Origin: a virus
DNA length: 64,000 nucleotides
Virus record (IMG/VR): IMGVR_UViG_3300012000_000001
Span: 133,027-197,026 of that record
Reading direction: 5' to 3' (one strand)
A program made the translations under genes and the position numbers. Numbering within the stretch: the stretch's first letter is position 1; each line of letters starts with the position of its first letter. Of this stretch, positions 1 to 8,031 are shown piece by piece. Below the pieces are notes generated by a model that did not search any database, was not told the DNA's origin, and saw only the letters and a list, made by a program, of their open reading frames with translations.

Positions 1-415
1 TGCGATTAACATCTCTCATAACAGACGAATCATCAAATGCTTTACCTATAGCAATTCGGAATCTATATCTGGTAAAAATATCTAAAGTTTCAACACCGTC
101 AGTGGTCTCAATCACATCCGCTACTTTCTGCGTGATATCAAAATTAGTATGACCAATCCAAAAATTAAAAATTTTACCACTCATGGTATTGTCTGTGACA
201 GGTATCATGCCCATAGGAGTGGCTATAACTCTTACACGGTGTGCTTTATGTAATTCTTCTTTCTCTGAATCTGTTTCTTCATGACTATCGTTGTATTTAG
301 ACTTATCCGATTCCGAGTCCTCGTAGTCTCCCAAATATGGGTCATGATCAACATCTTCAATATCATCAGATCCGAATGGATCGAACCATTTTTGCCAGGA
401 TATAAGGTTGGTCAT
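1..415 (-). CDS. Partial hypothetical protein with acidic N-terminus
   Basis: Only the first 138 codons are in the window; the gene continues past base 1. The ATG at 413-415 is chosen because it is the first start after the intergenic gap at 416-506. Residues about 12-52 are strongly acidic (for example DDIEDVDHD and EETDSEKEE). They are followed by a likely folded part with beta-type segments (RVRVIATPMGMIPVT, KIFNFWIGHTNFDIT). I do not recognise the family. It heads the leftmost minus-strand run, next to the sigma-factor group, so a virion or late role is possible but unproven. Confidence 0.75.
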   Translation of the reverse strand, partial: MTNLISWQKWFDPFGSDDIEDVDHDPYLGDYEDSESDKSKYNDSHEETDSEKEELHKAHRVRVIATPMGMIPVTDNTMSGKIFNFWIGHTNFDITQKVADVIETTDGVETLDIFTRYRFRIAIGKAFDDSSVMRDVNR

Positions 416-506
416 AGTTGATACTTATTTCTTAGGTAAGAACAGACAGATATACTATACTATACACCCACAATATAGTAAGGAAAACTTGGCCAATAAA
501 CAAGAG

Positions 507-947
507 CTATTTCAGACTAAACGCTGCTCTTGGCCTGACTACGGGACCATTATCACCTAGGTTTTTTTCGAATTCGGCTTTTACTAAGCGATAGTAGGTA
601 ATTACATTATCGTAGAATAAATGCTCTTTGGTGGTCGTATCTTTTTTCTTTGTTTTATTTGTTATAGTCGTCAATAATTTCGGTTCTACTAAAGGATTGG
701 TTATATAAACTAATAACTCAGCAAATTTTTCTGCCTCAAAAGCAATTTCTGTTAATGACAAGTTCTCTAAATTTGGATGCATCATAATAATATCTACGTT
801 ATCATTTGGATGCAGGACTATGCTAAGAGTGTGGATATTATTTATTATGACATTATTATTTATTGATAGTTCCCCATCTTCTTTATGATTTGACGAGGAG
901 CGAAATAATTTTTTTAGCATTCGATGGAAATATGTTTGTATTGACAT
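507..947 (-). CDS. Hypothetical protein, 146 aa
   Basis: Unrecognised protein. It has a basic N-terminus (MLKKLFR at residues 10-16), a middle part with alternating hydrophobic residues, and the C-terminal tail GPVVRPRAAFSLK, a short Pro/Arg ending of a type often seen in phage proteins. It overlaps the end of the upstream gene by 65 bases. A start at the internal ATG (base 920) would shorten the overlap, but neither start has a good ribosome-binding site. The run 1816 to 507 (sigma factor, then two hypotheticals) reads like one operon. Confidence 0.6.
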   Translation of the reverse strand: MSIQTYFHRMLKKLFRSSSNHKEDGELSINNNVIINNIHTLSIVLHPNDNVDIIMMHPNLENLSLTEIAFEAEKFAELLVYITNPLVEPKLLTTITNKTKKKDTTTKEHLFYDNVITYYRLVKAEFEKNLGDNGPVVRPRAAFSLK

Positions 948-1236
948 CTATATTTTTTAGCACTCCGTTGATAGTTTTTATTTCATAGTTAACAAAACAT
1001 AAATAATAAATAGTTAATATGTCATCTATTTTAACATCAGTTAATTTGGGCGTAACCCCATCAGATTCTTTCAAATACCTACTCAGTAATACTGGTATAG
1101 TCTCGTCTATGTTTTGATTCACAGATATTTCAATAGACGGAAAATTGATATCATAGTCTATTGTTGAAAGTATCTGATATGTATTAAGTGATGGTATAAA
1201 TATTGGTACAATGAGACTAAGCTGTGCATTTATCAT
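883..1236 (-). CDS. Hypothetical protein, 117 aa
   Basis: Unrecognised. A longer open frame reaches 1311, but that part lies inside the sigma-factor gene. The ATG at 1234-1236 (MINAQLSLIVPIF) overlaps the sigma stop by only 20 bases and is preferred. The sequence has several beta-strand-like segments (LSLIVPIFIPSL, ILTIYYLCFVNYEIKTI) and no cysteine cluster or nucleotide-binding motif. Co-transcription with the sigma gene is likely from the overlap. Confidence 0.5.
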   Translation of the reverse strand: MINAQLSLIVPIFIPSLNTYQILSTIDYDINFPSIEISVNQNIDETIPVLLSRYLKESDGVTPKLTDVKIDDILTIYYLCFVNYEIKTINGVLKNIDVNTNIFPSNAKKIISLLVKS

Positions 1237-1816
1237 AAGATCTAATAATATCCAGTGCTCGTTTAATGTTTTGTCGAATAGCTTCTCTAGACACTCCAAA
1301 CTTTTTACCAATATAAGACAACGTATGATTTTCTAGATAATACATTTTAATTTGTATTTTTTGTTTTTCGGACAAGATACTATTATTCAGCAATTGATCT
1401 ATGTTTGTACTCAAGCACTCTGATTCTTCCTTAGCAATCAGCACATCTACTGGGTCTGCTGCCTTATTATCGGGTATAGAGGAATAAAAAGAAGAGTCAG
1501 CACCATCTTCGCTGAAGTTTAAGCTAATATTTGTATCAATATGCTTTTTATATTTATTAGTTACATAGGTTTTAATAGCCCATATAGCACATTGATTACG
1601 ATAAGAATATAGAGTTTTCTTTTGTCCGCTTTTACCAGACCTATTAGGATCAAAGCGCCAATCTGCATACATGATAGCGGTAGCAACATCTGATACCGCA
1701 TCTGTATTTTTTAACATTTCTGCCGACAGACCATTATAAAATCTTGGTCCAAATTTCGCAATCGTTTTTTTAGCTAAATTTATATACGAGTCCAAACTGT
1801 CATATGTTCTTTGCAT
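1217..1816 (-). CDS. Sigma-70-family RNA polymerase sigma factor
   Basis: A 199-aa sigma factor lacking region 1. Residues about 35-85 look like region 2: helices around DVATAIMYADWRFDPNR, then TLYSYRNQCAIWAIKTYV, where region 2.3/2.4 aromatic residues normally melt and read the -10 box. Residues about 148-195 are a clear region 4 helix-turn-helix (LSEKQKIQIKMYYLENHTL, then IGKKFGVSREAIRQNIKRAL). The compact size resembles T4 gp55 and ECF-like phage sigmas, which redirect host polymerase to late genes. It would fit the lack of TTGACA-type promoters in the left third of the window and the TATAAATA boxes at 2478 and 20881. Which promoter it reads cannot be told from sequence alone. Confidence 0.85.
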   Translation of the reverse strand: MQRTYDSLDSYINLAKKTIAKFGPRFYNGLSAEMLKNTDAVSDVATAIMYADWRFDPNRSGKSGQKKTLYSYRNQCAIWAIKTYVTNKYKKHIDTNISLNFSEDGADSSFYSSIPDNKAADPVDVLIAKEESECLSTNIDQLLNNSILSEKQKIQIKMYYLENHTLSYIGKKFGVSREAIRQNIKRALDIIRSYDKCTA

Positions 1817-1850
1817 TATGTGTCCTTTTTAGAATCCTAAAACTTGAAAA

Positions 1851-2456
1851 TTACTTAGTTAACTTTTTCCACTGATCAGAATCTGGACGGTCCTTATCTC
1901 CAGGTTTTGCTGGTCGATATTTCTTGCCCATGCGTTCTTTCTTTTTACGAATATTTTCCCATAATCCAGGTCGCTCCGCAGACTTAGTATCGGCAGCGTC
2001 TGAGACAAACATGACAAAATCGTGAATAGTACGCATGTAATCCTCAGTAATGGCGATTTTACCCTGTAACCAGCTCTCTGTCAAGTTCTCTGATACCGAT
2101 GGGTTTTCCAATGCTGCTAAAATCTCTTGAGCATGAGTCATGATGGCTCTGATAGAGCCGACGCTCATCTCATAAAAGTCTTTCTTATACTCCATCATTT
2201 CTTGCTCAATGGTTTCGACTTCCATGTCTTCTACTTCGAGAAAATCTCCGTCTTCTGCTTTAGTTTTTCGGAGTTCTTTGAGCTTTCTCTTAATCATTTC
2301 TAGTTCTAATTCATCTTCTAAATCTTCTTTGCGCTGTTCAGTAGAAGAATCCTCTGTTTCCATATCGTGTTCATATTCTCCACAGTTACCTCCACAGCCC
2401 ATGCTTGCTTTAATGCTTTCATTAAGTGAATTTAAAAGATCATGAAATCTGCTCAT
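1851..2456 (-). CDS. Acidic coiled-coil protein with basic C-terminus
   Basis: 201 aa, unrecognised. After a short N-terminus with a CGGNCG cysteine pair, residues 30-95 are highly charged and probably coiled coil (EDLEDELELEMIKRKLKELRK). A helical segment with ESWLQGKIAITEDYMRTIHDFV follows, then a basic tail (RKKKERMGKKYRPAKPGDKD). The charge pattern recalls phage head or scaffold-type proteins, but that is only an impression. A TATAAATA box sits 22-29 bases upstream of the ATG, overlapping the stop of the ferritin-like gene. Confidence 0.7.
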   Translation of the reverse strand: MSRFHDLLNSLNESIKASMGCGGNCGEYEHDMETEDSSTEQRKEDLEDELELEMIKRKLKELRKTKAEDGDFLEVEDMEVETIEQEMMEYKKDFYEMSVGSIRAIMTHAQEILAALENPSVSENLTESWLQGKIAITEDYMRTIHDFVMFVSDAADTKSAERPGLWENIRKKKERMGKKYRPAKPGDKDRPDSDQWKKLTK

Positions 2457-2477
2457 TGGTAAAACTCCTTATTCTTT

Positions 2478-2485
2478 ATTTATAC
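2478..2485 (-). promoter_or_regulatory. Possible T4-type late promoter box (TATAAATA)
   Basis: Minus-strand TATAAATA, the T4 late promoter consensus, placed so that transcription would start just before the gene beginning at 2456. There is no recognisable -35 box, as in T4 late promoters. In DNA this AT-rich the 8-mer is expected by chance several times, so position is the only support. Confidence 0.3.
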
Positions 2486-3043
2486 TAAAATGCTTAAAAA
2501 GTTTTGTAGACTCATTTGTTCTGCTTGTTTCAGATATGCTTGCATCTCTATGATGCCTTTCTCAGACCCCTGTAGCAAAGGTATCGTTATATTAGCCGTA
2601 AGTTCATCTCCAGCATTTCTAGCAGACGTTATGAGTGCTCTTTCGTTTACAGCAGCTTTAACCACCGAAGCTAATATTGCATTTAATATACCTAACATAT
2701 CATGTCTGGGCCACACTACTTGAGGAGCATTGTAGACCACTGTAGTGTCAAAAAACTCTAGCCTATTTAAAACTATTCTGGCATGGTCATGCTCTTCTTC
2801 TGCATCTTTCTTGATAATATCTGCTATTTTTTTATAGCCCCACCTATCAAGATGCTCACCTATTGCAGTAAGCATTTGTGTTTGTTCCCAGTGAATAACA
2901 AGAGCTTCTTTCAGTAATTCAATAACTGAATCTTGAGCCATATTCTTAAAGGTTTCATCTGCTACATATTCAGCAGCTTTTGTTTTTTCATGATTCATGT
3001 TCTGTTGTTCCTTAATTAATTCTTCTAAACTTTTTAAAGACAT
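2480..3043 (-). CDS. Bacterioferritin/ferritin-like protein
   Basis: A 187-aa, mostly helical protein. Residues 38-100 follow the bacterioferritin pattern closely: VIELLKEALVIHWEQTQML supplies the first iron-ligand glutamate, GEHLDRWGYKKIADIIKKD follows, then the EEEHDHARIVLNRL helix carries the ExxH metal-ligand motif. In the second half VNERALI could give the next glutamate, but the usual EExxH of helix 4 reads SEKGIIE, so the last histidine is absent. The di-iron site may therefore be incomplete. Expected roles are iron storage, iron delivery or peroxide protection in the host cytoplasm. Ferritin-like genes are uncommon in phages. Confidence 0.7.
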   Translation of the reverse strand: MSLKSLEELIKEQQNMNHEKTKAAEYVADETFKNMAQDSVIELLKEALVIHWEQTQMLTAIGEHLDRWGYKKIADIIKKDAEEEHDHARIVLNRLEFFDTTVVYNAPQVVWPRHDMLGILNAILASVVKAAVNERALITSARNAGDELTANITIPLLQGSEKGIIEMQAYLKQAEQMSLQNFLSILV

Positions 3044-3059
3044 CGTATAATTACTCCTA

Positions 3060-3596
3060 TCACCATGCTCTGCAAGACCAATATCTTGCTTTCCACTTTG
3101 GTCCCGGATTATCGCAGTTGTGTCTGGCTCTAAAACTTTTTCGTCGTTCTGGGATATTCTTCTTAATTTTCATGTTTGGATCACCAAAATTAACTTTTAC
3201 AACATTACCCTTTTCGTTTTTAACATATACGCTAAATTTTTTAGGCCCACCCGGAGTTCTAAAGGGTTTATTTAAAGTTACTTTACGACCTTGATATTCG
3301 GATGATATTGCATATAGATCGAATTCCTCTGTCAGCTCGGCAATATCTACATAATCATTATCATTTGGTATTACTAAATTTGATTTTGTTAATTCTTCGC
3401 CGTCTTCATCTTGGGTCGCATCAGAGTAATTTAAAATTTCACAGACCTGCTCTATAAGGGATGACTTTGTTTGACCAAGACAGATAGCCACTCTTTGTCC
3501 TGAGTCTGGATATTCTTTTTGCATTGTTTCATTACTCATGCAACGAGCAACAAAATCTTTAGATTTTTCATCTGAATTTGGCTTAGGAATTGGCAT
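3060..3596 (-). CDS. Conserved phage protein with Cys/Trp-rich C-terminus
   Basis: 178 aa. The N-terminus (MPIPKPNSDEKSKDFVARCM, then KEYPDSGQRVAICLGQ) matches a short segment found at the start of many phage prohead protease or portal-linked proteins. The C-terminal 75 residues (LNKPFRTPGGPKKFSVYV, VNFGDPNMKIKKNIPERRK, FRARHNCDNPGPKWKARYW) form a domain I associate with uncharacterised phage proteins. The conserved Arg, His, Cys and Trp residues suggest a nuclease-like or metal-binding fold, but no function is established. It follows the glycosyltransferase gene with only 2 bases between. Confidence 0.75.
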   Translation of the reverse strand: MPIPKPNSDEKSKDFVARCMSNETMQKEYPDSGQRVAICLGQTKSSLIEQVCEILNYSDATQDEDGEELTKSNLVIPNDNDYVDIAELTEEFDLYAISSEYQGRKVTLNKPFRTPGGPKKFSVYVKNEKGNVVKVNFGDPNMKIKKNIPERRKSFRARHNCDNPGPKWKARYWSCRAW

Positions 3597-3598
3597 AA

Positions 3599-4666
3599 TT
3601 AATTACCGTTAATATGATTTAAAATGGTTTGTGCTGTATTAGTCCAGGAAAGTTGTCTAGCTGTATTTACACCAGCATTATTATTAACTATGTTATTATT
3701 GACCATATATCGCATGTGGTCTATAAACTGGTCTTTTTCTGAAGCTCCAATTTTAGCCCAATTACCTTGGCCAACAAAAGCCTTACCATCATTAGCCTTT
3801 TCAGTATTTAGGATATCTACTAAATATGAGTTGTCCGTATTACAAAATTCAGTATGGGCAGAGTAATTAGTCGCGATAACCGGCTTGTTCATAGCCATAC
3901 ACTCTAATAGCTCCATATTCCAACCCTCTGCTCTAGAAGGAAAAATTCCACAATTAGCTTGAGAAATTAATTTTGCAATATCTGCGTGATTATTAAAACC
4001 TGAAAATATTTTTATATTATCGTGTTTATACATATTTTTCCATTGCTGTATTTCTGTCGGTGAAGAATAGGAATTTGTTGTTTCTGAAGCTAAAATCCAT
4101 AATTCTACATTATTATTATTTGGAAAAGCATTCGTAAATAATTCTAATAAAATATCATGACCTTTACGAACTTCCCATTTTCCTATGTTGATAAACACAT
4201 ATTTATCTGATGATGGTGAAACATTGTTATATTTGACCGGATCGAATAAAGACAAGTCCACCCCTAGCGGAGCCACAAATGTAGGAGTATTAACGTGATT
4301 GGATATTATATTTGCTGCCCATTTACTGGTAGCGAAAATTCCATTGGGGACTCTAAGACTATTGATTTCTATATCATTAAAAGTGTCTAATTCAAAAAAA
4401 GGAAAAGCAAAATATTTTCCACGACCAACGTGTTCTAATAAATCAAATTGGTGCCAAATTTTAAGAAAGGGCGCATTGATATCACATAAATATCTTTGCT
4501 TTAATATTTGTATTACATAGTCATGATCTGATTGAGACTCGACTGAAGGTTGTCCTATAGGAAAATAAGATATTGTATTTCCCGATGCGTTTAAAGCCTT
4601 AATTATATTAAATGAAGCAATACCGTAGCCGGTACTGTTTATGGGCGCTGCTAAGTTAATATTCAT
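3599..4666 (-). CDS. Glycosyltransferase, GT4 family (GT-B fold)
   Basis: 355 aa. The donor-binding half carries the GT4 signature: GIFPSRAEGWNMELLECMA at about residues 234-252, where the EGWN glutamate and the later E contact the nucleotide sugar, followed by NKPVIATNYSAHTEF. The central segment PLGVDLSLFDP, then YVFINIGKWEVRKGHDILLEL, is the usual start of the C-terminal Rossmann domain. It should transfer a sugar from an NDP-sugar to a glycan. It begins the sugar island and overlaps the GMP reductase gene start by one base, so the two are probably co-transcribed. Confidence 0.9.
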   Translation of the reverse strand: MNINLAAPINSTGYGIASFNIIKALNASGNTISYFPIGQPSVESQSDHDYVIQILKQRYLCDINAPFLKIWHQFDLLEHVGRGKYFAFPFFELDTFNDIEINSLRVPNGIFATSKWAANIISNHVNTPTFVAPLGVDLSLFDPVKYNNVSPSSDKYVFINIGKWEVRKGHDILLELFTNAFPNNNNVELWILASETTNSYSSPTEIQQWKNMYKHDNIKIFSGFNNHADIAKLISQANCGIFPSRAEGWNMELLECMAMNKPVIATNYSAHTEFCNTDNSYLVDILNTEKANDGKAFVGQGNWAKIGASEKDQFIDHMRYMVNNNIVNNNAGVNTARQLSWTNTAQTILNHINGN

Positions 4667-5766
4667 TAAACACCTAAAATTGGATTGTTGTTATTATGTA
4701 TTTTATTGACTTTACAGAATTGGCTGCATTTAGCCATGTATTTGATATGAGAGGCTCCTACATAGCAACAACATGAGCGGATTCCTCCCAATAACTCTTG
4801 CGTAACTTCACCGATTGTTCCTTTGTAATTAACTGTTATTTTTGTTCCTTCGGATGCTCTGTAGTCTTTTGTTCCATCTTCAAATGTGTCTTGTGAATGA
4901 TGCGTGCTCATCCCATAATACGTAAATCTGCCCTTGGTTTTTTTATCAGTTCCAACTATTGTTGAATAATCTCCGCCTAATTCCCACTCTCCTTCGCACG
5001 GCTCGCTACCAGCAAAATATCCTCCGAGCATCACAAAGTCACTACCAGCACATAAAGCCTTACATACATCTCCAACAGTTCTATGTCCTCCATCAGAACA
5101 TATTAATCCAAGCTTTTTAGCTCCGTTTTGAAGACCGTGGGCTACATAGGCATTTTCTAAACAACAGGACAATTGAGGCACTCCGCAGCCTGTCAAGAAC
5201 CTTGTAGTACAAGCTGACCCTCCTCCTATTCCGGTTTTTACAATATCAACACCACCATATATCAATAATTCCTGAGTAGATGAGGTATTCGTAACATTAC
5301 CAGCTATGATAATAGACTCAGAGAATTGATCCCTAACTTTTTTGCAATATTTTACAAACACATCCATGTGTCCATTAGGAACATCTATGCAAATATTAGG
5401 TTGTTTTCCAAGTTTGTCCTTGAGTTCTAGCAGGTGATTGAGGTCGCTTTTCTTGTATCCAATAGAGACAAAAGTATAGTCAAGATTATTAGGATGGTCG
5501 GTAAAATACTGCAACAAACTATCAACCGAATGATACTTGTGTAAACAGGCTATCATTTTTAGTTTTGCCAGTTCTTGAGCTAATCCAAATGAGCAGAAAC
5601 TCATATTCGCACACATAATGGGTATTCCCGTCCATTGTCTGGGAGAATGATAAAAATTAAATGTGCGTTCCAAATGAATTTCTGAACGACTAGTCAGTGT
5701 TGATCTTTGAGGTACTATTAAAACATCATCAAAATCAAGCTTAAGTTCATCAATAATTTTTTGCAT
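4666..5766 (-). CDS. guaC: GMP reductase (IMPDH/GMPR family)
   Basis: 366 aa TIM-barrel enzyme converting GMP to IMP with NADPH. The catalytic loop GIGGGSACTTRFLTGCGVPQ contains the catalytic cysteine. ICSDGGHRTVGDVCKALCAG and FVMLGGYFAGSEPCEGE match the phosphate-binding region. The flap DYRASEGTKITVNYKGTIGE is typical of GMP reductase rather than IMP dehydrogenase, and no CBS domains are present. It may help the phage steer purine pools, together with the phosphoribosyltransferase and deaminase further right, or feed GDP-sugar supply for the neighbouring glycosyltransferases. Confidence 0.92.
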   Translation of the reverse strand: MQKIIDELKLDFDDVLIVPQRSTLTSRSEIHLERTFNFYHSPRQWTGIPIMCANMSFCSFGLAQELAKLKMIACLHKYHSVDSLLQYFTDHPNNLDYTFVSIGYKKSDLNHLLELKDKLGKQPNICIDVPNGHMDVFVKYCKKVRDQFSESIIIAGNVTNTSSTQELLIYGGVDIVKTGIGGGSACTTRFLTGCGVPQLSCCLENAYVAHGLQNGAKKLGLICSDGGHRTVGDVCKALCAGSDFVMLGGYFAGSEPCEGEWELGGDYSTIVGTDKKTKGRFTYYGMSTHHSQDTFEDGTKDYRASEGTKITVNYKGTIGEVTQELLGGIRSCCCYVGASHIKYMAKCSQFCKVNKIHNNNNPILGV

Positions 5767-5768
5767 AG

Positions 5769-5972
5769 TTATATTTTCTTTAAAAACTCGTCTGTATTAT
5801 AACACTTCCATGTTTGATGGCTATCAAATCCACATTCGCTAACACAAATTTTGGGTCCGGTGATCATACCCCGGCCTTTAAAATGATAAAGAGCGGATAA
5901 GATTGCAGATATTGGGTCATTACAATCTATAATATATTTTATCTGACCAGATTTAACATAGTATTTGGGCAT
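5769..5972 (-). CDS. Small conserved phage protein, 67 aa
   Basis: Unrecognised small protein with a beta-alpha-beta look: KYYVKSGQIKYIIDC, DPISAILSALYHF, then a loop with two cysteines (KICVSECGF) and a Trp. It sits one base after the following gene's stop and two bases before the GMP reductase start, so it belongs to the same transcript. I see no catalytic motif. Confidence 0.7.
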   Translation of the reverse strand: MPKYYVKSGQIKYIIDCNDPISAILSALYHFKGRGMITGPKICVSECGFDSHQTWKCYNTDEFLKKI

Positions 5973-5973
5973 A

Positions 5974-6504
5974 TTAAACCGAAAAAAAATACCATCGTTT
6001 GTATGTGTCTATATTTTCGGAAGTATTAATATGAGACAGATAGTCCTTTATATCACCCCATGAAGAAAAAATGGTTTGATGAGGAATGGTGCCGAACAAC
6101 CAGTCTGGGGCATTGATTTTGCCTTGCTCCATATGAATGATTATTGGTTTTTTTTGTCGATTAGCCCAAAAAATTTCTTCATATGTGCCGCAAGGATGAA
6201 TATCTAGATTTAGATTAACTATTAAAAAATCACTAATGTCTACGAGTCTTAAATCCACCCTACGAATAACTTTCATCATTTCTGATAATTCGTCATATCG
6301 TTCTTTTTGCTTTAGTTTAGTTTTAACAACATGAGAATCTCTATCTTCCATCCCTGTGTTAGTGGGTTTTGTTATAGGATTGAAAACTACAACACCCATT
6401 TCTTCCAAAAACGGCGTAATATTATCTCTCCAAGTCGCACCCCTGTCAGCAACCCTATCCATCGCACCGGCCAAATAAACTCTTTGATTTTGGAGTCTGT
6501 TCAT
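5974..6504 (-). CDS. Nucleoside 2-deoxyribosyltransferase-like protein
   Basis: About 176 aa from the ATG at 6504 (MNRLQNQRVYLAGAMDRV). The opening YLAGAM, the middle DFLIVNLNLDIHPCGTYEEIFWA with its CGTYEE (the active-site Glu region) and the following KKPIIIH segment match the nucleoside deoxyribosyltransferase/DNPP fold, which cleaves or exchanges the base of 2'-deoxynucleosides. The open frame extends to a TTG at 6624, but that part would encode a hydrophobic segment that overlaps a separate small frame (6518-6661), so I prefer the internal ATG. A role in nucleotide salvage or modified-base supply is inferred. Confidence 0.7.
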   Translation of the reverse strand: MNRLQNQRVYLAGAMDRVADRGATWRDNITPFLEEMGVVVFNPITKPTNTGMEDRDSHVVKTKLKQKERYDELSEMMKVIRRVDLRLVDISDFLIVNLNLDIHPCGTYEEIFWANRQKKPIIIHMEQGKINAPDWLFGTIPHQTIFSSWGDIKDYLSHINTSENIDTYKRWYFFSV

Positions 6505-6517
6505 AAGTTTAGTAAAA

Positions 6518-6661
6518 TTAATTATCGGTAAATAAAAAAGTAAATAAATTTTTTGATGAATATAGCCTACTACAACTAGACCTATCACTAAGCCTATATT
6601 GACCATCGACCATACCAAATACAATTGCCAAAGCCAAGAACATTAATATAATTTCAACCAT
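6518..6661 (-). CDS. Putative small membrane protein, 47 aa
   Basis: ATG at 6659-6661 overlaps the stop of the upstream glycosyltransferase gene. The product begins MVEIILMFLALAIVFGMVDG, one likely membrane helix or signal anchor, followed by a polar tail. The frame ends 13 bases before the preferred start of the deoxyribosyltransferase gene, which makes a tidy gene order. It competes with the alternative that the downstream enzyme has an N-terminal extension in another frame. Confidence 0.4.
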   Translation of the reverse strand: MVEIILMFLALAIVFGMVDGQYRLSDRSSCSRLYSSKNLFTFLFTDN

Positions 6662-7388
6662 TTTTAAAATATCCAATATATTTTTGTCTCATACTATTTA
6701 CTTCATCAATCATTTGCTGTAGATGCTCTGGATTTGTTGACCTACCAGTAGGATTGTGATAGTAAAGGCCAACCGGGTGGTTGACCATCTTTATTCTAGC
6801 ACCTCCGACCGCACAACGCAACCACATATCTCCATCGGAAGCCGTCTTATAGTTTTCATCGAACCAACCAAATCTATCATGCAAATTCTTTTTCCATAGA
6901 GGCATACAGTGAGGACTATTGTTTAGGAATAGATTATTAAATGAGTGTGGCAAACAAGGATAGATCGAATCATATGTATTGTCTTCATATTTTTCATTAG
7001 CAATATTAGATATATAAGTGATTCCATATGCAATATCCAGTAAATCATCTCTTTCAAAAGCTTTAAGTAAAATTTCTGTACTGTGTATGTTTTTTCGATC
7101 ATCTATATTCCAGTTGCCAATTATAGGAGCTGTACATAATTGAATAGCTTTATTCCAACCAGCATACAGTCCAGGATCTGAATCTAGTCTATAATATTTG
7201 ATATTCTCATATCTTTTTACTAATGGTTCGATATATCTGTGTTCTGATTCTGGAGAATTACAATCTAAAAAAATAAATTCAATATTTTCAAAAATAGACT
7301 GTCTGAGAACATCGTATAGGTAGCCGTCAATAAATTTTTCTCCTTTATAGAGAGAACAAAATAATGAACACTTATAATTATCGGTCAT
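6654..7388 (-). CDS. Glycosyltransferase family 2 (GT-A fold)
   Basis: 244 aa. The N-terminal CSLFCSLYKGEKFIDGYL and FIFLDCNSPESE match the GT2 nucleotide-binding start. PGLYAGWNKAIQLCTAPIIG, then WNIDDRKN, supplies the DxD-like acidic pair. Later the segment DGDMWLRCAVGGARI is the acceptor-side motif (usual ED position). It overlaps the upstream glycosyltransferase gene by 11 bases. Sugar and acceptor are unknown. Confidence 0.88.
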   Translation of the reverse strand: MTDNYKCSLFCSLYKGEKFIDGYLYDVLRQSIFENIEFIFLDCNSPESEHRYIEPLVKRYENIKYYRLDSDPGLYAGWNKAIQLCTAPIIGNWNIDDRKNIHSTEILLKAFERDDLLDIAYGITYISNIANEKYEDNTYDSIYPCLPHSFNNLFLNNSPHCMPLWKKNLHDRFGWFDENYKTASDGDMWLRCAVGGARIKMVNHPVGLYYHNPTGRSTNPEHLQQMIDEVNSMRQKYIGYFKNG

Positions 7389-8031
7389 GCTTTCTTCCTT
7401 GCCAGTGGGTGCCTATTAAACCACAATGTACAGCATATACATCTGGTAGATAAATTTTTTTGTTTGGTTTATTTTGCCAGTATTTTGATACAAACATCAT
7501 ATCATGCTGTGAAACATCAATATTCTCTGGCAAAGGATATATTTTGTTTTGTAATTCGGGCATTATGATATTCTTATGAAAGAATTGAAAATACCCAAAA
7601 AAACCAATATTTTCTACGGTATTATCCCCATTAGGATAGTCCGTATGGTTATTGTAAATTTTACGCGGACAAGAGACTATGTTGCTTTCGTTAATTAACT
7701 TATCATCTAACAAAGACTTTATACGATTAATAGGATCTGTAAAAATAATATCTGCATCTGTAAATAAAATCCAATCATCATCTTGAAATCTTTCTGGATG
7801 GGTTAATAAAAATTCATTGGTTGCTGCGGCTCTATTAAGAGGGTTGTTATTTTTAAAAAATGTATCTGTTTGGTATAAAAAGATATTATTGTTTAAACAA
7901 AATTTTTCTGTATCTTTATCTGAGGTTGATGATAAAATACTTAAATTATGAATAATATCTTTATTGTAGGAGTAGACAAATTCTAGGTAATCTACAAAAT
8001 TAATACAAGTAATTATTGTATGATATTTCAT
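7378..8031 (-). CDS. Putative glycosyltransferase (GT-A type)
   Basis: 217 aa. DDDWILFTDADIIFTDPINRIK has the D-x-D metal-binding motif (DAD) of GT-A enzymes, preceded by RAAATNEFLLTHPERF. Later INMGH-type motifs of GT8 are not obvious, but CPRKIY and the HDMMFVSKYW, VYAVHCGLIGTHW end look like a substrate pocket with a final catalytic His/Asp region. It shares one base with the methyltransferase stop/start junction. A specific GT family could not be fixed by eye. Confidence 0.7.
   Translation of the reverse strand: MKYHTIITCINFVDYLEFVYSYNKDIIHNLSILSSTSDKDTEKFCLNNNIFLYQTDTFFKNNNPLNRAAATNEFLLTHPERFQDDDWILFTDADIIFTDPINRIKSLLDDKLINESNIVSCPRKIYNNHTDYPNGDNTVENIGFFGYFQFFHKNIIMPELQNKIYPLPENIDVSQHDMMFVSKYWQNKPNKKIYLPDVYAVHCGLIGTHWQGRKHDR

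Noticed and set aside
6505-6624. N-terminal membrane extension of the deoxyribosyltransferase from TTG 6624
   Set aside because: The enzyme fold begins at 6504, and a separate small frame with an ATG and coupling to the upstream gene explains the hydrophobic stretch better; not fully excluded.
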